Shown piece by piece: positions 16,274 through 26,072 of a DNA stretch of 64,000 bases (position 1 is its first letter; every line of letters begins with the position of its first letter). The stretch lies in NCBI RefSeq assembly GCF_014646875.1, contig NZ_BMOC01000004.1:110744-174743 (forward strand). Direction: 5' to 3'. The translations under genes and the position numbers were made by a program. This DNA is from Halobellus salinus. GTDB lineage: Archaea; Halobacteriota; Halobacteria; Halobacteriales; Haloferacaceae. Under the pieces are notes generated by a model that ran no database searches, was not told the DNA's origin, and saw nothing but the letters and a program-made list of their open reading frames with translations.

Positions 16274-17967
16274 CAGGAGTCGATGATCGCGCCGGCGAGT
16301 TTCCGTTGTGCCGCCCGAAGGTGCTGGTGGAACGTCGACCGGCCGATCCCCATCGCCTCGGCGATCTCCTCGCCCGTTGTGTCGTGAGGCCACTCGAAGT
16401 ACCCCGCGGTGTACGCCCTGGCCAGGGCGGCGTACTGCCGGTCGGTCAGTTCCGACCTGAGGTCCGCGACGAACCCCCGCTGGGTCTCGGCGCGGTGTTC
16501 CCGCCGGCGGTAACTCGCCAACTCCACCCGCTCGAACGCGGCGTCGACCGCGTCAACGAACGATTGTGCGAGGTTTTCCTGTCCCACCTCAACGGTCACG
16601 GTCGCCAGGTGTTCGTCGACGGACAGCGACAGGAGTTCGCCGCCGTGGTCCGTCAGGATGGACTGTAAGGTCGCGTCGATAACCGAGAGTTCCACCACCG
16701 ACCCCTCTCCGTCGGCTTCCAACACGCTGTGGACGTCGACAGCGTCGCCGCCGGCCGTCCGAACCGCTGCCGGGTCGAGGCTGCTGGTCGTGGCCGCGGC
16801 CTCGAACAGCATCGACGGTTGCTGTCGATCGCCGACGTTCCCGGCGTACACGAACCGACACCCAGCCGCCGCGGCGACCCCGACCAGCGGATGGTCCCCG
16901 ATCTCGAACCGGAGTTCGACCACGCCTTCGCCCTGCAGCGTGCGCTGGTTCTCAAGGGCGTTGATCCCCGTTGCCACCGTCCGCCCCAACGCGGTCAGGA
17001 TGGCGCGCTCGTGGTTGTCGAACCCCTCGTCAGCCCGCGTGTACACTCCGATCGCGCCGTACGTGGCGTTGCCGTAGTGCAGCGGCACCGCCGCGGTCGC
17101 CGTCACGTCACTGGCGGTGATCGGGTTGATGTGGACGTACTGGTCGGTTACCGCACTCGAAACCGCGGCCGCGGTCGCATCGACCGGAGTGGCTGCCGCC
17201 CGCTCGCCCGCAGCCTCGCTTCCGTCCGCCTGCGGTTGGTGCACCCGAAACCGCCGGTCACCGACGCCGTAGCCGGCGGTAAGGGCGGTCTCCTGCGGAA
17301 CGATCTCCGACTCCGAGGGATCGTAGGTGCCGATCCACGCCCCGGCGTACGTCGAGTCGATGCTCTCGACCACCGCACACTCGAGGTCGCTCCGCGATTC
17401 GGCGCGTGTCACCGCCTCGGTCACGTTGGCGACGACGCCGTCCAGCCGTTCGAGCAGCCGTTCTTGGGTGCTCCGCTCGCGCTCGATCCGGGCGGCGCGC
17501 TCGGTGGCTGCCCGCTCGGCCCGCTTCCGACGGGTGACATCCCGCTGGAATCCGACGTAGTGGGTGACCGTTCCCCGTTCGTCTCGGAGGGGAGCGATGG
17601 TCACCTCGTTCCAGAACAACTCGCCGTCCCGGCGGTAGTTCCGGAGTTCGACGGACGTGGCCTCCCCCGCCTCGATGGCCGCGCGCATCTCCGCGACCGG
17701 CTCCTCGCGAGTCGTCTCTCCCTGCAGGAACCGGCAGTTCCGTCCGACCGCGTACTCTGGGGGATACCCGGTGACCCGCTCGAACGCGGCGTTCACGTAC
17801 ACCAGCGGCATCTCGGGTTCGGTGGCGTCCGCGACCGTGATCCCGATGGGTGCCTCGTCCATTGTCCGGGTCTTCAGCGACTCGTCGATGGTGTCAGTGC
17901 TCGCTGAGTTCGCTGCCGGATCGCCATCGGCCCCGATGCCGGCTCCCGAGTCCCGTCCCTGTACCAT
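16273..17967 (-). CDS. bat: Bacterio-opsin activator Bat with LOV, GAF and HTH_10 domains
   Basis: Bat activates bop and the retinal and carotenoid genes in Halobacterium. This 564-residue homolog has an N-terminal PAS domain of LOV type (about 35-145) with GRNCRFLQG (75-83, Cys78), NYRRDG (Asn110), FWNE (Asn120) and VGFQ (Gln141), then a short coiled coil, a GAF domain (about 185-345), a Bat-specific linker domain and a C-terminal HTH_10 (LTDRQYAALARAYTAGYFEW and TGEEIAEAMGIGRSTFHQHL). Flavin binding would let it sense blue light, with GAF adding a redox or oxygen input; both are inference. The ATG at 17967 has a TATA-like ATTTTTA upstream. It follows atpB by 114 bp. Confidence 0.93.
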   Translation of the reverse strand: MVQGRDSGAGIGADGDPAANSASTDTIDESLKTRTMDEAPIGITVADATEPEMPLVYVNAAFERVTGYPPEYAVGRNCRFLQGETTREEPVAEMRAAIEAGEATSVELRNYRRDGELFWNEVTIAPLRDERGTVTHYVGFQRDVTRRKRAERAATERAARIERERSTQERLLERLDGVVANVTEAVTRAESRSDLECAVVESIDSTYAGAWIGTYDPSESEIVPQETALTAGYGVGDRRFRVHQPQADGSEAAGERAAATPVDATAAAVSSAVTDQYVHINPITASDVTATAAVPLHYGNATYGAIGVYTRADEGFDNHERAILTALGRTVATGINALENQRTLQGEGVVELRFEIGDHPLVGVAAAAGCRFVYAGNVGDRQQPSMLFEAAATTSSLDPAAVRTAGGDAVDVHSVLEADGEGSVVELSVIDATLQSILTDHGGELLSLSVDEHLATVTVEVGQENLAQSFVDAVDAAFERVELASYRRREHRAETQRGFVADLRSELTDRQYAALARAYTAGYFEWPHDTTGEEIAEAMGIGRSTFHQHLRAAQRKLAGAIIDS

Positions 17968-18081
17968 ACGCGATTGAGCGTCCGAACGACTAAAAATCAG
18001 GGTGATGCGCATCAGCCGTCCGGATCCGACTCGCTAGCAACCGGCACGGTGGCTCCGCGACCGCACGGGTGCCGTCAGGCG

Positions 18082-19509
18082 TCAGTCGGCGGTCGCTTCC
18101 GCTTCGGTCTCTTCGCTCCCGTCCTCGCGGTAATACTCCTCGATGAACTCCTCGTCGATACGGTTGAGTTCCTCTTTCGGAAGCATCGAGAGGAGGTCCC
18201 ACCCGATCGAGAGGGTCTCCACCAGCGCCCGGTCGGTGTCGAAGCCCTGGTCGACGAACTCCTGTTCGAACCGGTCGGCGAAGTCAAGGTACTTGTTGTC
18301 ACGCTCAGACAGCGCCTCCCGACCGACGATGTTCACGAGGTCGCGGAGGTCCTCGCCCTCCGCGTACGCCGCGTACATCTGGTCGGAGACGTCGGCGTGG
18401 TCTTCGCGTGTGAGGCCCTCACCGATACCGTCGTCCATAAGCCGCGAGAGGCTGGGGAGGACGTTCACCGGGGGTTCGAGCCCCTGGCTGTTGAGGTCGG
18501 GGTCGACGTAGATCTGTCCCTCGGTAATATACCCGGTTAGGTCCGGGATCGGGTGGGTGTCGTCGTCACCGGGCATCGTGAGGATCGGGATCTGCGTGAC
18601 AGACCCCTCACGACCCTGTATCCGGCCGGCCCGCTCGTAGAGCTGCGCCAGGTCGGTGTACATGTACCCGGGGTAGCCACGCCGGCCGGGGACCTCCTCG
18701 CGCGCGGCCCCGATTTCCCGGAGCGCCTCACAGTAGTTGGTCATGTCCGTGAGGATCACGAGGACGTGGTAGTCCTTCTCGAAGGCGAGGTACTCCGCGG
18801 TGGTGAGCACCATCCGCGGGGTGACCATCCGCTCGACTGCGGGATCGTCCGCGAGGTTCATGAAGACCACCGAGCGCTCCAAGGCGCCGGTCCGCTCGAA
18901 GTCCTCCATGAACTCGTTTGCCTCCTCGGCGGTGATCCCCATGGCACCGAAGATGACGGCGAACTCCGAGCCCTCACCCTCGCCGTCTGCTTCTTCCTCC
19001 GGCACGCTGGCCTGCCGGGCGATCTGCATGGCGAGTTCGCTGTGGGGCTGGCCCGAACTCGAGAAGATCGGGAGCTTCTGCCCGCGCACAAGCGTGTTCA
19101 TGCCGTCAATGACGGAGACACCCGTCTCGATGAACTCCTCGGGGTACTCCCGGGAGTAGGGGTTGATCGCCGCGCCGACGATATTTTCCTTCGTGTCGGG
19201 GACGATGTCCGGGCCGCCGTCGATCGGCCGGCCCGACCCGTCGAGGACCCGCCCGAGCAGGTCCTCCGTCAGGTCCATTTTCATCGTCTTTCCCTCGAAC
19301 TCGATCGAAGCCTTCTGGTCGATCCCCGAGGTGCCCTCGAAGACCTGGATGGCGACGATGCCTTCCGAGGATTCGAGCACCTGGCCGCGGAGGGTCTCGC
19401 CCTGCTGGGTGTGGATCTTGACGATCTCGTCGTACCCGATGTCCTCGTCGACCTCGGCGAACACCAGCGGTCCGCTGATCTCCGTGATGGTCTGGTACTG
19501 TTTGCTCAT
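18082..19509 (-). CDS. atpB: A-type ATP synthase subunit B
   Basis: Subunit B is the non-catalytic nucleotide-binding partner of A in the A3B3 head. The 475-residue protein has the beta-barrel start [20 protein letters not shown], the degenerate P-loop region [18 protein letters not shown], and conserved [20 protein letters not shown] and [20 protein letters not shown]. An acidic insertion ([12 protein letters not shown]) follows the P-loop. It starts 2 bp after the atpA stop. In this locus it is followed not by atpD but by bat. Confidence 0.97.
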   Translation of the reverse strand: MSKQYQTITEISGPLVFAEVDEDIGYDEIVKIHTQQGETLRGQVLESSEGIVAIQVFEGTSGIDQKASIEFEGKTMKMDLTEDLLGRVLDGSGRPIDGGPDIVPDTKENIVGAAINPYSREYPEEFIETGVSVIDGMNTLVRGQKLPIFSSSGQPHSELAMQIARQASVPEEEADGEGEGSEFAVIFGAMGITAEEANEFMEDFERTGALERSVVFMNLADDPAVERMVTPRMVLTTAEYLAFEKDYHVLVILTDMTNYCEALREIGAAREEVPGRRGYPGYMYTDLAQLYERAGRIQGREGSVTQIPILTMPGDDDTHPIPDLTGYITEGQIYVDPDLNSQGLEPPVNVLPSLSRLMDDGIGEGLTREDHADVSDQMYAAYAEGEDLRDLVNIVGREALSERDNKYLDFADRFEQEFVDQGFDTDRALVETLSIGWDLLSMLPKEELNRIDEEFIEEYYREDGSEETEAEATAD

Positions 19510-19511
19510 TG

Positions 19512-21278
19512 TTAGTAGAGACTCCGGATCTGCGATTCGATGTCGCTTTGCAGTTCATCAACGTACGCCTCGTAGTCGTCCTGGACGCCGATCCGGTTGA
19601 TCCGCGGCAGGGCCTCGGTGTCGATGATCTCGTCAACCGGCACGCCCGCCTCCAAGGCGTCGAACGCCTCGTCGTTGAACGTCTGGATCGTCGTCAGCAT
19701 CAGGTAGGTCTTCTCCGGCGGACAGTAGGTGTCAACCGGGTGGAACGCGTTCTGCTGGAGGTACGCCTCACGCAGGTAGCGTGCGACCTCTAAGGTCAGC
19801 TGTTGGTCCTCGGGCAGCGCGTCTTTCCCGACCAACTGGACGATCTCTTGGAGTTCGGCCTCCTCGTCCAGCACGTCGACCGCCCACTGGCGCCGGTCGG
19901 GCCAGTCGTCGGCGACCGCGTCCTGGAACCAGGGGTCGAGTTGATCCTTATACAGCGAGTACGACTCGTTCCAGTTGATCGACGGGAAGTGCCGACGTTC
20001 CGCGAGGTCGGCGTCCAGCGCCCAGAACGTCTTCACGATTCGCAGGGTGTTCTGGGTCACCGGCTCCGAGAAGTCGCCGCCGGGCGGCGACACCGCGCCG
20101 ATCGCCGACACCGACCCTTCGGTCCCGTTTACGTTCTCGAAGTAGCCCGCTCGCTCGTAGAACTGCGCCAGCCGCGCCGCGAGGTACGCGGGGTACCCCT
20201 CCTCGCCGGGCATCTCCTCGAGCCGCGAGGAGATCTCCCGCATCGCCTCCGCCCACCGCGAGGTGGAGTCGGCCATGAGCGCCACATCGTACCCCATGTC
20301 GCGGTAGAACTCCGCGATCGTAATCCCGGTGTAGACGCAGGACTCCCGCGCCGCCACCGGCATATTCGACGTGTTGGCGATGAGCGACGTTCGAGCCATG
20401 AGCGGGTTCCCGGTCGAGGGGTCCTCGAGCTCCGGGAAGTCGTCGATGACCTCTGTCATCTCGTTGCCGCGCTCGCCGCACCCGACGTAGATGATGATGT
20501 CGGCGTCGGCGTACTTCGCGAGCTGGTGCTGGGTGACGGTCTTCCCCGAGCCGAACGGCCCCGGGATCGCTGCGGTCCCGCCCTTCGCGATCGGGAACAG
20601 CCCGTCGAGGATGCGCTGGCCCGACACCAGCGGCGTTGTCGGCGTCTTCTTTTCGACCGTGGGGCGGGGCTCCCGCACTGGCCACTCCTGACGCATCTGG
20701 ATCTCGACGCCGTTGTCGAGCTCTGCCACCGTCTCCTCGACGGTGAACTCGCCGGAGTCGACCGAAACGACCTCGGCGGTCTCGCCCTCGCCGAGGGCGT
20801 TCGGTGGCACCATCACCTTGTGGTCGATGGTGACCGTCTCTTCGACGATGCCGACCACGTCGCCGCGGCCGACTTCGTCGCCCGCTTCAACCTCGGGCTC
20901 GAACCCCCAGGTCTTGTCGAGTTCGATCCCCGGCGCGTCGACGCCGCGTCTGAGGTACGGGCTCTCCATCTTGTCTTCGAGGACGTCCAGCGGACGTTGG
21001 ACGCCGTCGTAGATGGTGTCAAGCAGGCCGGGACCGAGGTCGACGCTCAGCGGCTCGCCGGTGTTCTCAACGGGGCCACCCGGGCTGACTCCGGAGGTCT
21101 CCTCGTATACTTGCAGCGTCGTGATGTCCTCTTCGATCTCGATGACCTCGCCCATCAGGCCGTTTTTGCCCACGTAGACGACGTCGTTCATCCTGGCGTC
21201 GAGGTCACGGGCGGTCACGACGGGACCACTCACGCTCGCGATCGTGCCGTCCTCCCGGACGGTCTGTGTCTGGCTCAT
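19512..21278 (-). CDS. atpA: A-type ATP synthase catalytic subunit A
   Basis: This is the ATP-forming subunit. The 588-residue protein shows the barrel domain, the non-homologous region typical of A/V-type A subunits (about 110-200), Walker A GPFGSGKT (about 236-243), the catalytic glutamate block [20 protein letters not shown] and the SMPVAARE-like loop [20 protein letters not shown]. No intein is present. Its start lies 3 bp from the atpF stop, and it overlaps nothing. Confidence 0.97.
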   Translation of the reverse strand: MSQTQTVREDGTIASVSGPVVTARDLDARMNDVVYVGKNGLMGEVIEIEEDITTLQVYEETSGVSPGGPVENTGEPLSVDLGPGLLDTIYDGVQRPLDVLEDKMESPYLRRGVDAPGIELDKTWGFEPEVEAGDEVGRGDVVGIVEETVTIDHKVMVPPNALGEGETAEVVSVDSGEFTVEETVAELDNGVEIQMRQEWPVREPRPTVEKKTPTTPLVSGQRILDGLFPIAKGGTAAIPGPFGSGKTVTQHQLAKYADADIIIYVGCGERGNEMTEVIDDFPELEDPSTGNPLMARTSLIANTSNMPVAARESCVYTGITIAEFYRDMGYDVALMADSTSRWAEAMREISSRLEEMPGEEGYPAYLAARLAQFYERAGYFENVNGTEGSVSAIGAVSPPGGDFSEPVTQNTLRIVKTFWALDADLAERRHFPSINWNESYSLYKDQLDPWFQDAVADDWPDRRQWAVDVLDEEAELQEIVQLVGKDALPEDQQLTLEVARYLREAYLQQNAFHPVDTYCPPEKTYLMLTTIQTFNDEAFDALEAGVPVDEIIDTEALPRINRIGVQDDYEAYVDELQSDIESQIRSLY

Positions 21279-21281
21279 GTG

Positions 21282-21605
21282 TTAGTCTTCCTCCATCAGG
21301 TCGATGCCGATGGCGCGTTTGATCTGGTCGCGGAGACCGCTTGCGCCCGCGCTGCCGCCGAGCGTGACCAGCGTGGGTTCGATGCTGGTTTCGGCGGTCT
21401 CGCGGACGTCACGGGAGAGGTGTTCCAAGTCGTCGTCGTGCATCACCACGATGCCGACGTCATTGTCCTCGAACACGCCCGAGACGGCCTCGTCTAGCTG
21501 TTCCGGCTTGTCGTCGTCGGCGACGGTCTCGAACTTCCGAACGCCCGCGAGGCGGAACCCCGTGGTGAAGTCCGGACTCCCGACGACGGCGATCTCCTGG
21601 CTCAT
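21282..21605 (-). CDS. atpF: A-type ATP synthase subunit F
   Basis: Subunit F is a small central-stalk protein that binds D. The 107-residue product begins MSQEIAVVGSPDFTTGFRLAG, the standard N-terminus, followed by IVVMHDDDLEHLS and a C-terminal helix. It overlaps the atpC stop by 4 bp, consistent with translational coupling. Confidence 0.95.
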   Translation of the reverse strand: MSQEIAVVGSPDFTTGFRLAGVRKFETVADDDKPEQLDEAVSGVFEDNDVGIVVMHDDDLEHLSRDVRETAETSIEPTLVTLGGSAGASGLRDQIKRAIGIDLMEED

Positions 21606-22648
21606 AGGATCACCAGCTCCTGTTGGATCTGGTCCTCGGCGAGCCCGGCCTCGCGACCCCGCGCGATCGCCCGAATGTTGTCGACCTCGCGCTCCTTTGC
21701 GAGGATATACGACGCGATCGGGGTGATCGACAGCGGGAACACGTGGCCCAGGCCGTTTGTGTACTCGAGCAGCGCGACGTCGAGCGCGCGCTCGAACCGG
21801 ATGAGGCTCTCGGCGTTCTCGAGCTCGTCGAGCGCCGCCGAGAGGTCGTCGCCGTACTGCGACTCGCGGATCGCCGCCACCAACTCGTCGCGGTTCTGCG
21901 ACAGGCTCGCGAGCCCCGAGGCGGTAAACAGTGTTCCGCCGTCGATGTAGTACGCCGCGGGGTCGATGTCGGCGCCGCTTTGTGCCAACCGGAGCGCGTT
22001 CCGGGCGTTCCGGAAGTCGATCTCGGCCTCCAGAAACGCCCGATACTGCGCCGTTGCCTCATCGACCACCAGTTCGTCGAGGAGGTGGCCGTAGTACGTC
22101 CGGTCGACCGCGTTCTCGAGGGGTACGAGCACGTTCGTGTCCTCGTAGTCCTCGTAGGCGGCGTCGAGGTCCGCGCCGAAGATGGTTCCCGACAGCCGGT
22201 CGACGACCTCCTCAATGTTCGGCGCGCTGAGCAGCGAGTCGACCACTGCGTCGTCGAACTCGCCCGCGCGAATGAGGTCGTCTTCGACGTCCTCGCGGTC
22301 GGCGTCGGAGTAGAGCCCACGGATGACGGTTTTGACGTTCCAGGCGTCGAACTTCCGGAGATATCGTGCGATCAGGTCGTAGAGCCGACCGCCAGCCCAC
22401 TCGAGGAGGTCGTCGAACTGCCTCGCGAGGTTCCGGTTCAGGGCGTACTCGATGAGGTCGACACCCGAGTGCCGAGCACCCAAGGCGTTGATCTCGACCT
22501 CGTAGTCGGACTCCTCCATGAACCGCGCGATCTCGGAGGGCCCCATCCGGACCAGCTTGCGGTACTCCTCGTCGCCGTACAGCGCGCTCTTCCGCGCTCT
22601 GACCCGGGCGGTTACGTACTCCGGATTGGAGCCGCCGGCGCTACTCAT
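21602..22648 (-). CDS. atpC: A-type ATP synthase subunit C
   Basis: Subunit C is the funnel-shaped spacer that joins the central stalk to the membrane ring. The 348-residue, mostly helical protein has the family landmarks NPEYVTARVRARKSALYGDE near the start, KFDAWNVKTVIRGLYSDADR and, at the end, ASYILAKEREVDNIRAIARG. It overlaps both neighbours by 4 bp (atpE stop and atpF start). Confidence 0.95.
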   Translation of the reverse strand: MSSAGGSNPEYVTARVRARKSALYGDEEYRKLVRMGPSEIARFMEESDYEVEINALGARHSGVDLIEYALNRNLARQFDDLLEWAGGRLYDLIARYLRKFDAWNVKTVIRGLYSDADREDVEDDLIRAGEFDDAVVDSLLSAPNIEEVVDRLSGTIFGADLDAAYEDYEDTNVLVPLENAVDRTYYGHLLDELVVDEATAQYRAFLEAEIDFRNARNALRLAQSGADIDPAAYYIDGGTLFTASGLASLSQNRDELVAAIRESQYGDDLSAALDELENAESLIRFERALDVALLEYTNGLGHVFPLSITPIASYILAKEREVDNIRAIARGREAGLAEDQIQQELVIL

Positions 22649-23226
22649 TGGTCGAACAGTATGCCGCTCACGTCCTTGAGGCTGTCCTCCCAGACGTCGT
22701 CGAGTATCGAGTCGAACGTGTTGTTCACCCGGACGCGGGAGTCGGTGCTGTCGACCACGACGCCGCCGAGGCAGTCGTGTTCGCCGCCGTACTCGACCCC
22801 GTCGTAGTCGGCAACGAGGGATTCGAGCAGTTCCGCGTCGTCGTCGCGGCCGTAGACCGCGACCGCCTCCTCGCCGTCGAACTCCTCTGCGGCCCCGTCG
22901 AGCAGCGCCCGCGTCAACGCCTCCCGCGTCTCGCCGGAGAGGTCGCGGAGCTCCGCTTCGGCCCGTTCGCGGACGTCTTCGAGGACGTCCCGCCGGGCCT
23001 CGAGACGCTCCTGTTTGGCCTGGAGTTTGGCGCCCGACACCGCCTGTTCACGCTCCTGTTCGATCTGCCGCTCGACCGCTTCCTCCCGCGCGTCAAGGAG
23101 CGCTTCGGCGTCGGTTTCTGCGGCCTCGACGATCTCCTCGGCGCGGCGTTCACCCTCCTGGCGTATCTCTTCCGCACGCGCGTTGGCCTCGTCCCGGATG
23201 TCCGAGACGACATTGTCCAAACTCAT
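22645..23226 (-). CDS. atpE: A-type ATP synthase subunit E
   Basis: Subunit E forms the peripheral stalk with H. The 193-residue protein has a long N-terminal helix (DIRDEANARAEEIRQEGERR onward) and a C-terminal alpha/beta domain with YGGEHDCLGGVVVDSTDSRV, which is the conserved head. It lies 16 bp after atpK and overlaps atpC by 4 bp. Confidence 0.95.
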   Translation of the reverse strand: MSLDNVVSDIRDEANARAEEIRQEGERRAEEIVEAAETDAEALLDAREEAVERQIEQEREQAVSGAKLQAKQERLEARRDVLEDVRERAEAELRDLSGETREALTRALLDGAAEEFDGEEAVAVYGRDDDAELLESLVADYDGVEYGGEHDCLGGVVVDSTDSRVRVNNTFDSILDDVWEDSLKDVSGILFDQ

Positions 23227-23242
23227 TGATGAAAAAGCGGCG

Positions 23243-23482
23243 TTAGATCAGGAAGAACCCGACGACTGCAAGAATAACCAGCGTCTCAGGAAGGACTGTC
23301 ATGATCAGTCCGTTGACGAAGAGGCTGTCGTCTTCGGCGATCGCCCCCATCGCGGCGGCGCCGATTCCTCGCTCCGCATACCCCGCACCCAGAGCGGCGA
23401 GGCCCAGCGCGAGTGCTGCAGCGGCGTTCGGTTCGATAGCTGGCGCGGCTGTCCCGGTCTCCTGTAGGAATACTTCGAGCAT
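23243..23482 (-). CDS. atpK: A-type ATP synthase membrane rotor subunit K (c subunit)
   Basis: This 79-residue proteolipid has two membrane helices (about 18-40 and 57-78) and the ion-binding glutamate Glu66 in PETLVILAVVGFFLI. The loop ERGIGAAAMGAIAE is the standard polar turn. The ring is made of many copies, and the gene has a private promoter-like element upstream (23538-23552) in a 319-bp gap, which could supply the extra transcript. Its residue pattern fits a proton-translocating ring. Confidence 0.93.
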   Translation of the reverse strand: MLEVFLQETGTAAPAIEPNAAAALALGLAALGAGYAERGIGAAAMGAIAEDDSLFVNGLIMTVLPETLVILAVVGFFLI

Positions 23483-23801
23483 TGTGTTGATAGTAGCCGG
23501 ATATTCGTTTCCGAGCGTGTGTTGATGCGGCCACGTGATTCATAAAGCTTCCCAAACGGATCGACATATCTGCCGCAGAGTGATCCTACACGGCGGTATT
23601 CGACGGATACGACGATCCTCGTCTGTGGGAGTGACCCACGCTGAGCGGCGGGACATACGGGTCAGCGGCGGTCGGGAATCCGCCGCAGCGAACGGCGTCA
23701 GAAAGACAGCGTATTCGGCCTCGGACGGATTGTCGTACGCAACCATCCGGCACCGCTCACACGGGTCGGCGATGGTTGGACGGCCGTTGCCGTCCCCCGG
23801 C
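23483..23801. other. Intergenic region between atpI and atpK with internal promoter
   Basis: This 319-bp gap interrupts the otherwise tightly packed atp genes. It contains no supported gene. About 60 bp before the atpK start the minus strand reads AAGCTTTATGAATC (23550-23537), a good TATA candidate with a 30-nt leader. The rest is G+C-rich without an obvious repeat; some of it could be the long 3' end of the atpHI message. Confidence 0.45.
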
Positions 23802-26072
23802 TTAGTCCTCCGTGGTGAAGCGGCGGTCGTACCCGAACGGGTCGTACTCCCGACCGCCCCCGTCGAAGAACTTGTTGAAGAACTCCACGTACTCCAGACG
23901 CACCGACTGAAGCCCCGCGCTCGTGACGCCGAGCGCAAGCACGAGCAGGTGGCCGACCACCAGCACGAGGAGTCCAACGAGCATCGCCGCCGCGCTGCCG
24001 TGGACGAGCCCGCCGAACATGATCTCGGTCACCTCGTGACCGTGGGCCATCGACCCAACCTCGGGCATGTGTCCCAGGCCGAAATGCCACTCCGCGTCGG
24101 GGCCGGTCTCGGTCACGTAGACGCCGAAGAACATCAGGTTCACCGTGAACGCCATCCCCGCCTTCGCGAGCAGGACCGCAGCGAGCCGGGTGTACGAGAG
24201 CACGTTCACCAAGACGTTCAGGAACTCGACCGCCTCAATCGGTTCACCGACGATGAGGAGCCCGAGCCCGATGAAGAACGCCAAGAGTGGGAGCGTGAAC
24301 GGTCCGTTGATGACCGGGATGGTGAAAAGCTCCATCGCCGGGAAGCCGGCGAATCCCAGCGGCAGGACGCCCTCGCTCGAAAATGTCGTGTAGATGAACT
24401 CGGGGGCGGTCCCACGGAGGGCATCGCTGAACACCCACACCCACAGCCCGTTCATCATCAGGAGCCACGAGCCGTTCTCATAGACGGCGTGTTTGAGGTC
24501 GTGTAGCTGGTAGTCGTCGGCGAACCCGACGAGCCACGCGATGTTGAGGTGGAAGACGCCGGCGAGGACGCTGACCACGAGCCACCCGCGCGCCCAGTCG
24601 ATTCCGGCGGGCGAGAGCCCCTTCTCGATCGGGGCGTGGGCCAGCCCCACGACGCCCTCCCAGAGGTACGTCGAGATGACGTGAAGCCCGAACAACTCGC
24701 CGTAGAGGACCCCGAAGACCGCGGTGAATATCCCCGCCGCGATCGTCACGCCACCCATACTCCGGAACGCCGGGCTGTCCTCGAAGTTGGTGTAGAGGAA
24801 GTAGCCGATCGCGGTGTAGATGATACCGTACCCCAGATCGCCGATCATGAATCCGAAAAAGGCCGGGAAAGTGAGGAATATCACGACGGTGGGGTCGAAC
24901 TCCCGGTAGCTCGGCCGGCTGACCGCCTGCACTAGGACCTCGAACGGCTTGACCACGCCGGGGTTGTCCTGCACCGTCGGCGGCTCGTCGTCGTCCATGA
25001 CGACAGGCGTCCCCCCGTCGGCACGGGCGTCGTCGGTACTCCCGCCGTCGGCGGCCGTGGGCGACCCGACCTCGCCGCCCGGTTTCCCGGGATCGGCCGG
25101 CACGTCCTCGCGGACGTGGTCGGTGCCATCGGCCGAGAACCGCGCGCGCTCGAGCTCTTCGACCTCGACGCGGTCGCCGACCGCGTCTTCGATGGCGGCC
25201 TCGAAGTCGAGGTACTCCTCGCTGGGGATCCACCCCTCGGCGACGAACGCGTTGTCGGTGGTCGCAAACGACAGCGGCGCCTCGGTCCGCTGGACGTCGA
25301 TCGAGAGCTTCTCTTCGGCCGCCAGCAGAAAGCCCGCCGCGTCCGTCTTTTCGGATTCGAGCTCCGCGTCGACGGTGTCGAGGTCGGACTCGAGCCGGTC
25401 GCGCTCGTGTTCCAGTTCCGCGGCGTACTCCCCGGGACTGCCCTCGCCGTCGGGGACGTCGAGTGCGGTGAACTCCGCACCCACCAGGGCGTCGTTGAGA
25501 GCGTCGCCGGCGTCGGTCTCTGCGGCCGGCCGCGCGAAGACACAGAGCGTGTCGTCCCCGGCAAACACCTGGTAGGTCTCGATCGCCGCCGCGTCGCCGA
25601 GGGCGCGTTCGACCGTCTCGCGGTCGCCGGTCCCGACGGCGACCTCAAGGGTGTCGTACCCCGACAGCAGGTCGAGGTCGATGCCGAGGTCGACGAACGG
25701 CTCGATCGATTCGAGGTCGTCGTCGATCGACCGGATCTGCGATTCGAGGTCCTGGCGCCGGTCGTCGAGGTCGTTGACCCGTGTCCTGATCTCCGCGAGC
25801 TCCTCGTCGAGGGCGTCGTCGGTGACGATCCGGGTCGGTCCGGCGTCCTCGGCGTCGAGACCGAGAATGCTCTCGAGCGCGCGGACGGTCACCAGCCGCT
25901 CGGAGGACTCCTCGGCACCCGATGCGGGGTCGCCCGGCTCGAAGCCTTCCCAGGAGCCGTCGTACTCGGTAACGTGCAGTAGGTTCAGGCCGTGGACGGT
26001 GTCAATGACCGCCTCCATCACTGCACTCGATCCCGTCACCGAGACCTTGCTCATGCGCTCAGGTCTGAGCAT
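23802..26072 (-). CDS. atpI: A-type ATP synthase subunit I (a subunit)
   Basis: Subunit I carries the proton half-channels beside the K ring and anchors the peripheral stalks. The 756-residue protein has a large soluble N-terminal half and seven to eight membrane helices in the C-terminal half. Conserved pieces are GYDTLEVAVGTGDRE, PSYREFDPTVVIFLTFPAFF, FMIGDLGYGIIY, and TRLAAVLLAKAGMAF with the key arginine. A low-complexity Gly-Asp-Ala insert (about residues 320-365) separates the halves. It overlaps atpH by 14 bp. Confidence 0.95.
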   Translation of the reverse strand: MLRPERMSKVSVTGSSAVMEAVIDTVHGLNLLHVTEYDGSWEGFEPGDPASGAEESSERLVTVRALESILGLDAEDAGPTRIVTDDALDEELAEIRTRVNDLDDRRQDLESQIRSIDDDLESIEPFVDLGIDLDLLSGYDTLEVAVGTGDRETVERALGDAAAIETYQVFAGDDTLCVFARPAAETDAGDALNDALVGAEFTALDVPDGEGSPGEYAAELEHERDRLESDLDTVDAELESEKTDAAGFLLAAEEKLSIDVQRTEAPLSFATTDNAFVAEGWIPSEEYLDFEAAIEDAVGDRVEVEELERARFSADGTDHVREDVPADPGKPGGEVGSPTAADGGSTDDARADGGTPVVMDDDEPPTVQDNPGVVKPFEVLVQAVSRPSYREFDPTVVIFLTFPAFFGFMIGDLGYGIIYTAIGYFLYTNFEDSPAFRSMGGVTIAAGIFTAVFGVLYGELFGLHVISTYLWEGVVGLAHAPIEKGLSPAGIDWARGWLVVSVLAGVFHLNIAWLVGFADDYQLHDLKHAVYENGSWLLMMNGLWVWVFSDALRGTAPEFIYTTFSSEGVLPLGFAGFPAMELFTIPVINGPFTLPLLAFFIGLGLLIVGEPIEAVEFLNVLVNVLSYTRLAAVLLAKAGMAFTVNLMFFGVYVTETGPDAEWHFGLGHMPEVGSMAHGHEVTEIMFGGLVHGSAAAMLVGLLVLVVGHLLVLALGVTSAGLQSVRLEYVEFFNKFFDGGGREYDPFGYDRRFTTED

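Noticed and set aside
19803..21497. 564-codon plus-strand frame
   Set aside because: It is the complement of atpA and atpF with Arg, Asp and Val-rich low-complexity sequence and no domain.
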